Below are positions 5,250 through 8,463 of a DNA stretch of 8,463 nt, piece by piece. The stretch comes from Chthoniobacteraceae bacterium (lineage in GTDB: Bacteria; Verrucomicrobiota; Verrucomicrobiia; Chthoniobacterales; Chthoniobacteraceae): positions 1 to 8,463 of the forward strand of contig CANJYI010000107.1 of NCBI GenBank assembly GCA_947478975.1, in the 5' to 3' direction. Made by a program: the position numbers and the translations under genes. Below the pieces are notes generated by a model. The model worked only from the letters and a program-made list of their open reading frames with translations. It did not search any database and was not told the DNA's origin. Numbering within the stretch: the stretch's first letter is position 1; every line of letters starts with the position of its first letter.

Positions 5250-8200
5250 CGCTGTTCAAACTGGTTTTGGCCGGCCTGCGTTACCACTGGCGTTCCCATG
5301 CGGGCGCCTTTGCGGGGGCGGCCTTGTGCGCGATGGTGCTGGTGGGCTCCCTGCTGGTGGGCGACTCGCTTCGGGGCACCCTGCGCGACCAGGCGCGTTC
5401 GCGCACCGGAGCCGTGTTGTCAGCCCTGGTCGGCGGGGAGCGCATGTTTCGGACCGCTCTTGCCACGGAGGTAGCAGCCGACGTCGCCCCCGTCCTGATG
5501 CTGCGCGGCAGCGCCTCCCGTGCGGACGCCTCCGCCCGGCTCAACCAGGTCCAGGTGCTGGGCGTCGACCCGCGGTTTTGGGCGCTCGCCTCCCGTGGGG
5601 AACGCCAGGAACTGCAGCCCGGCGATGCGGTGGTGAGCAAGGCGCTGGCCACGCGGCTCGGGCTCGGGCTCGGTGACAGCCTGGTGGTGCGGGTGGAAAA
5701 GCCCTCGGCTTTTTCCAAGGACGCCCCCCTTTCCGGGGAGGAAGACGGCATAGAAGCGTTGCGCGCACGGGTGGCCGCAATCGCCGACGACCCGCACTTC
5801 GGACGTTTTTCGCTCCAGGCCACGCAGGTTCCGCCCGCGACGGTGTTCCTTCCCCTCGAACAACTTCAGCAGCGGCTCGGTGCCGAGGGACGGGTGAACC
5901 TGCTGCTTTCCAACCGCCCGCCCGCCGAGTTCCGGGAGGCCCTCGCCAGGCACTGGTCAGCCGAGGACGCGGCGCTCCAGATGAAGCCCCTCCCGAACGA
6001 CGCCGGGGTGGAGGTCCGTTCCTCCCGGGTTTTTCTCGATGACGGGCTTTTGCGGGTGCTGCCGGCGGGGGGGCGTTCGCTGACCTATTTTGTCAACGAA
6101 CTGCGCAGCGGGGACAAGGCGACCCCCTATTCCATGGTGACCGCCGTGGAGCCCGGTTCGCTTCCCTTTGTCCCCGCGGACCTTGCCGAGAACGAGATCG
6201 TCGTCAGCGACTGGCTCGCGGAGGACACCGGCGTGCGGCCGGGTGCCGAGTTGGAGGTGAAATACCTTGTGATGAACGCCAAGCGGCAGTTCGAGGAGCG
6301 GGTGCGGAAGTTTAAGGTCCGCTCGATCCAGCCGTTGGGGACGGCCGGCTGGGACGGTTCGTGGATGCCCGATTTCCCGGGGCTCGCCGATGCGGGCAAC
6401 TGCCGGGAATGGAAGCCGGGTTTCGCACTCGATACCCAGCGCATCCGGGACAAGGACGAGGCGTACTGGAAGCAGCACCGGGGAGCGCCCAAGGCGTTCA
6501 TCGGTATGGAAGCCGGCCGTCAGATGTGGGCGAACCGCTGGGGAAGCGTGACGGCAGTGCGCTATCCGGCGCAGCCGCAGGCCGCTTTGGAGGAAAAAAT
6601 CCGGGCTGGCCTGAATTTTGAAGCCTCCGGGATGCAGTTGCTGCCCCTGCGCGCGCTGGCTTCCGCGGCCACGGATTCCCCTGTGGATTTCGCCGGGTTG
6701 TTTTTGGGGTTCAGCTTTTTCCTGATCGCCGCCGCGTTGGCGCTGGTGGGGCTGTTGTTCGGGCTGATGGTGGAGAACCGCGTGTCGGAGGCAGGAACGT
6801 TGCTGGCGCTCGGATGGCCGTTGTTTCGGGTGCGCCTGTTGTTTTTGGGAGAGGGGGTCGGCGTGGCCCTGGCCGGTTCGCTGCTGGGGACGGTGCTGGG
6901 AGTGGCCTACACGCGGGGGATTTTGCGCGCATTGGTGGGGGTGTGGCGCGGGGCGACCGGCGGCACGGCGATCGTATTCCACGCGACGCGCACCTCTCTG
7001 TTTGTCGGGGCCTGCGCGGGGACGCTGATGGCGCTGCTGGCGATGGTTTGGGTGACCCGCAACGCTTGGAAGCGCTCCGCAAGGGAGCTGCTTGAGGGCG
7101 GGGGCCTCGTTGAGACTGCGGCAGCCGGCGCGCGGCGCACTTGGTTCTACGCGTTTTTTTCGGTGGCATTTGGGCTGTCGGGGATGGGAATCCTTTGGCT
7201 GGTCCTGTCCAAGGGGCAGGCGGATCCGGAGCTCTTTTTCGGCGGGGGCAGCCTCCTCCTGGTTTCTCTCCTGCTCTGTTGCAGGCTCGGGTTGGACCGG
7301 CTCGCGGGCGGGACTGTCCGCGCCATCCGGCAGCTGGCTTGGCGGAACGTGGGGCGCAGGCCGGGCCGTGCGACTGCGGTGGTTTCGGTGCTCGCGGCGG
7401 GCGCATTTCTGGTGCTCTCGGTGCAGGTTTTCCGCAAGGAGGCGCCAGCCGGGCCGCAGGAGCGGGCTTCCGGGACTGGGGGATTCGCCCTGATAGGCGA
7501 GCTGTCCACGCCCGTTTATGAGGATCTCAATACGGCTGCTGTGCGCGACGGCCTCGCACTCCCGGCGGAGGAAGGCGTCCGGGTGGTTTCGTTTCGGGTG
7601 CGCGAGGGGGAGGACGCCAGTTGTTTGAACTTGAACCGCGCGGTACGACCCAGAATTTTGGGGGCGCCTTCCAAGGAATTGGAGGAGCTGGGAGCCTTTC
7701 GTTTCGTGGAAAAGGGGGCGGGCTGGAATGTCTTGCGCACGGAGGTCCCGAACGCCATTCCCGCGGTGGTGGACGAGGATACCCTGCTGTGGGCGCTCCA
7801 AAAAAAGGTGGGCGATGAAATTTCCGTGCCCGATGGGCGCGGGGGCGAGGTGCGCTTGAAAGTCGTTGGGAGCGTGGGCGGGTCGATTTTACAGGGTGCC
7901 CTGCTGATTGACGAAGGAGCGTTTGTCCGGGCCTTTCCGGATGCCGGCGGATACCGGTTTTTGTTGCTGGATGTGGCCGAGGGGCGGCTGGAGGCGGTTC
8001 GCGGGGCCTGGAGCCGTGCGCTGCAGGACAGGGGGTTGGAGCTAGTTCCGACTGCGCGCAGACTGGGTGAGCTGCTTGCCGTGGCCAACACCTACCTTCA
8101 GATTTTCCAGGTGCTGGGCGGCCTGGGCGTTTTGCTGGGGGCGGTCGGCGTCGGAGTGGTCGCTGCGCGCAACGCCGTGGAGCGGCGTGCAGAACTGGCG

Positions 8201-8463
8201 GTTTTGGAGGTGAGCGGCTGGAGCCGTTTTCAGTTATTGCGCTTGTTGGTTTGGGAGTTGGCGTTGCTGGTGTTTCTGGGGCTGTTGATCGGCGGGTTGT
8301 GCGCCTGGGTGGTCACCGTTCCGGGACAGTGGCTGCGGGGTGCGGCCGTGGACCATGGACCGCTGCTGGCTGCGTTGGCGGGACTGGGCGGTGTCGCCGT
8401 GGTGGCCGTCCGGGTGGCGCTGGCGCTGAGCCTCAGGGGAAGCACTGGCGGGATGCTGCGCTC
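5246..8463 (+). CDS. Large FtsX-like ABC permease (3' end outside window)
   Basis: The frame is open from ATG 5246 to the right edge, at least 1072 residues, probably close to the end since the last predicted helix has passed. Ten membrane helices are visible: about 19-40, 484-508, 531-555, 583-603, 633-655, 663-682, 709-727, 955-977, 997-1022 and 1040-1062. This is the two-FtsX-domain plan of YbbP-like MacB-superfamily permeases. Helix 1 is followed by GDSLRGTLRD, remembered from big permeases of Verrucomicrobia and Planctomycetes. The first extracytoplasmic domain (about 41-483) is roughly twice the second (728-954). A loop motif with VVSKALATRLGLGLGD (129-144) recurs as VVSDWLAEDTGVRPGA (319-334), and a looser copy sits at 839-861. 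Such MacB-type proteins transmit cytoplasmic ATP hydrolysis to periplasmic partners rather than forming a classic channel. It is translationally coupled to its ATPase; the substrate is not evident. Confidence 0.92.
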   Translation, partial: MTLFKLVLAGLRYHWRSHAGAFAGAALCAMVLVGSLLVGDSLRGTLRDQARSRTGAVLSALVGGERMFRTALATEVAADVAPVLMLRGSASRADASARLNQVQVLGVDPRFWALASRGERQELQPGDAVVSKALATRLGLGLGDSLVVRVEKPSAFSKDAPLSGEEDGIEALRARVAAIADDPHFGRFSLQATQVPPATVFLPLEQLQQRLGAEGRVNLLLSNRPPAEFREALARHWSAEDAALQMKPLPNDAGVEVRSSRVFLDDGLLRVLPAGGRSLTYFVNELRSGDKATPYSMVTAVEPGSLPFVPADLAENEIVVSDWLAEDTGVRPGAELEVKYLVMNAKRQFEERVRKFKVRSIQPLGTAGWDGSWMPDFPGLADAGNCREWKPGFALDTQRIRDKDEAYWKQHRGAPKAFIGMEAGRQMWANRWGSVTAVRYPAQPQAALEEKIRAGLNFEASGMQLLPLRALASAATDSPVDFAGLFLGFSFFLIAAALALVGLLFGLMVENRVSEAGTLLALGWPLFRVRLLFLGEGVGVALAGSLLGTVLGVAYTRGILRALVGVWRGATGGTAIVFHATRTSLFVGACAGTLMALLAMVWVTRNAWKRSARELLEGGGLVETAAAGARRTWFYAFFSVAFGLSGMGILWLVLSKGQADPELFFGGGSLLLVSLLLCCRLGLDRLAGGTVRAIRQLAWRNVGRRPGRATAVVSVLAAGAFLVLSVQVFRKEAPAGPQERASGTGGFALIGELSTPVYEDLNTAAVRDGLALPAEEGVRVVSFRVREGEDASCLNLNRAVRPRILGAPSKELEELGAFRFVEKGAGWNVLRTEVPNAIPAVVDEDTLLWALQKKVGDEISVPDGRGGEVRLKVVGSVGGSILQGALLIDEGAFVRAFPDAGGYRFLLLDVAEGRLEAVRGAWSRALQDRGLELVPTARRLGELLAVANTYLQIFQVLGGLGVLLGAVGVGVVAARNAVERRAELAVLEVSGWSRFQLLRLLVWELALLVFLGLLIGGLCAWVVTVPGQWLRGAAVDHGPLLAALAGLGGVAVVAVRVALALSLRGSTGGMLR

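Noticed and set aside
5957..7801. A 614-codon open frame on the minus strand
   Set aside because: It lies wholly opposite the permease, is rich in Arg, Pro, Gln and His without any domain or membrane pattern, and is the usual shadow frame of a GC-rich gene.
1..8463. CRISPR arrays, tRNA or rRNA genes
   Set aside because: No regularly spaced direct repeats, cloverleaf with a conserved T-loop, or rRNA signature was seen on either strand.

Overview
The window is GC-rich and typical of a Gram-negative heterotroph. The best guess is Verrucomicrobiota of the Opitutae type. That rests on remembered family resemblance: a sensor kinase with discoidin domains, a very large FtsX-type permease carrying a GDSLRGTLRD motif after its first membrane helix, and few Shine-Dalgarno sites. 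No marker gene is present, so the lineage is inferred.

Layout. (1) 1-253: the C-terminal end of an IS4-type transposase, cut by the left edge. (2) 254-461: a non-coding leader with several short inverted repeats. (3) 462-3040 (+): a two-gene two-component operon, a periplasmic discoidin-domain histidine kinase overlapping a NarL/LuxR-type response regulator by ATGA. (4) 3131-3517 (-): a small protein with a four-cysteine zinc-ribbon pattern, converging on the regulator. (5) 3703-4338 (-): an ECF sigma factor with a strong intrinsic terminator just downstream and no recognisable anti-sigma gene beside it. (6) 4566-8463 (+), divergent from the sigma gene: an ABC ATPase of the LolD/MacB/YbbA class, coupled by another ATGA overlap to a large FtsX-like permease that is still open at the right edge.

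How the genes may work together. The kinase and regulator form a complete signalling pair: ligand binding outside the membrane, phosphotransfer to Asp55 of the regulator, then DNA binding through a LuxR-type helix-turn-helix. The ATPase and permease form a MacB-superfamily complex for lipoprotein, lipid or efflux work at the envelope; its substrate cannot be read from the sequence. The sigma gene and the ABC operon share a 227-base divergent control region, so co-regulation is possible but unproven. Nothing here is clearly a new defence or mobile system. The points most worth a second look are the discoidin sensor architecture, the duplicated motif in the first extracytoplasmic domain of the permease, the sigma factor without a partner, and the structured leader before the kinase.
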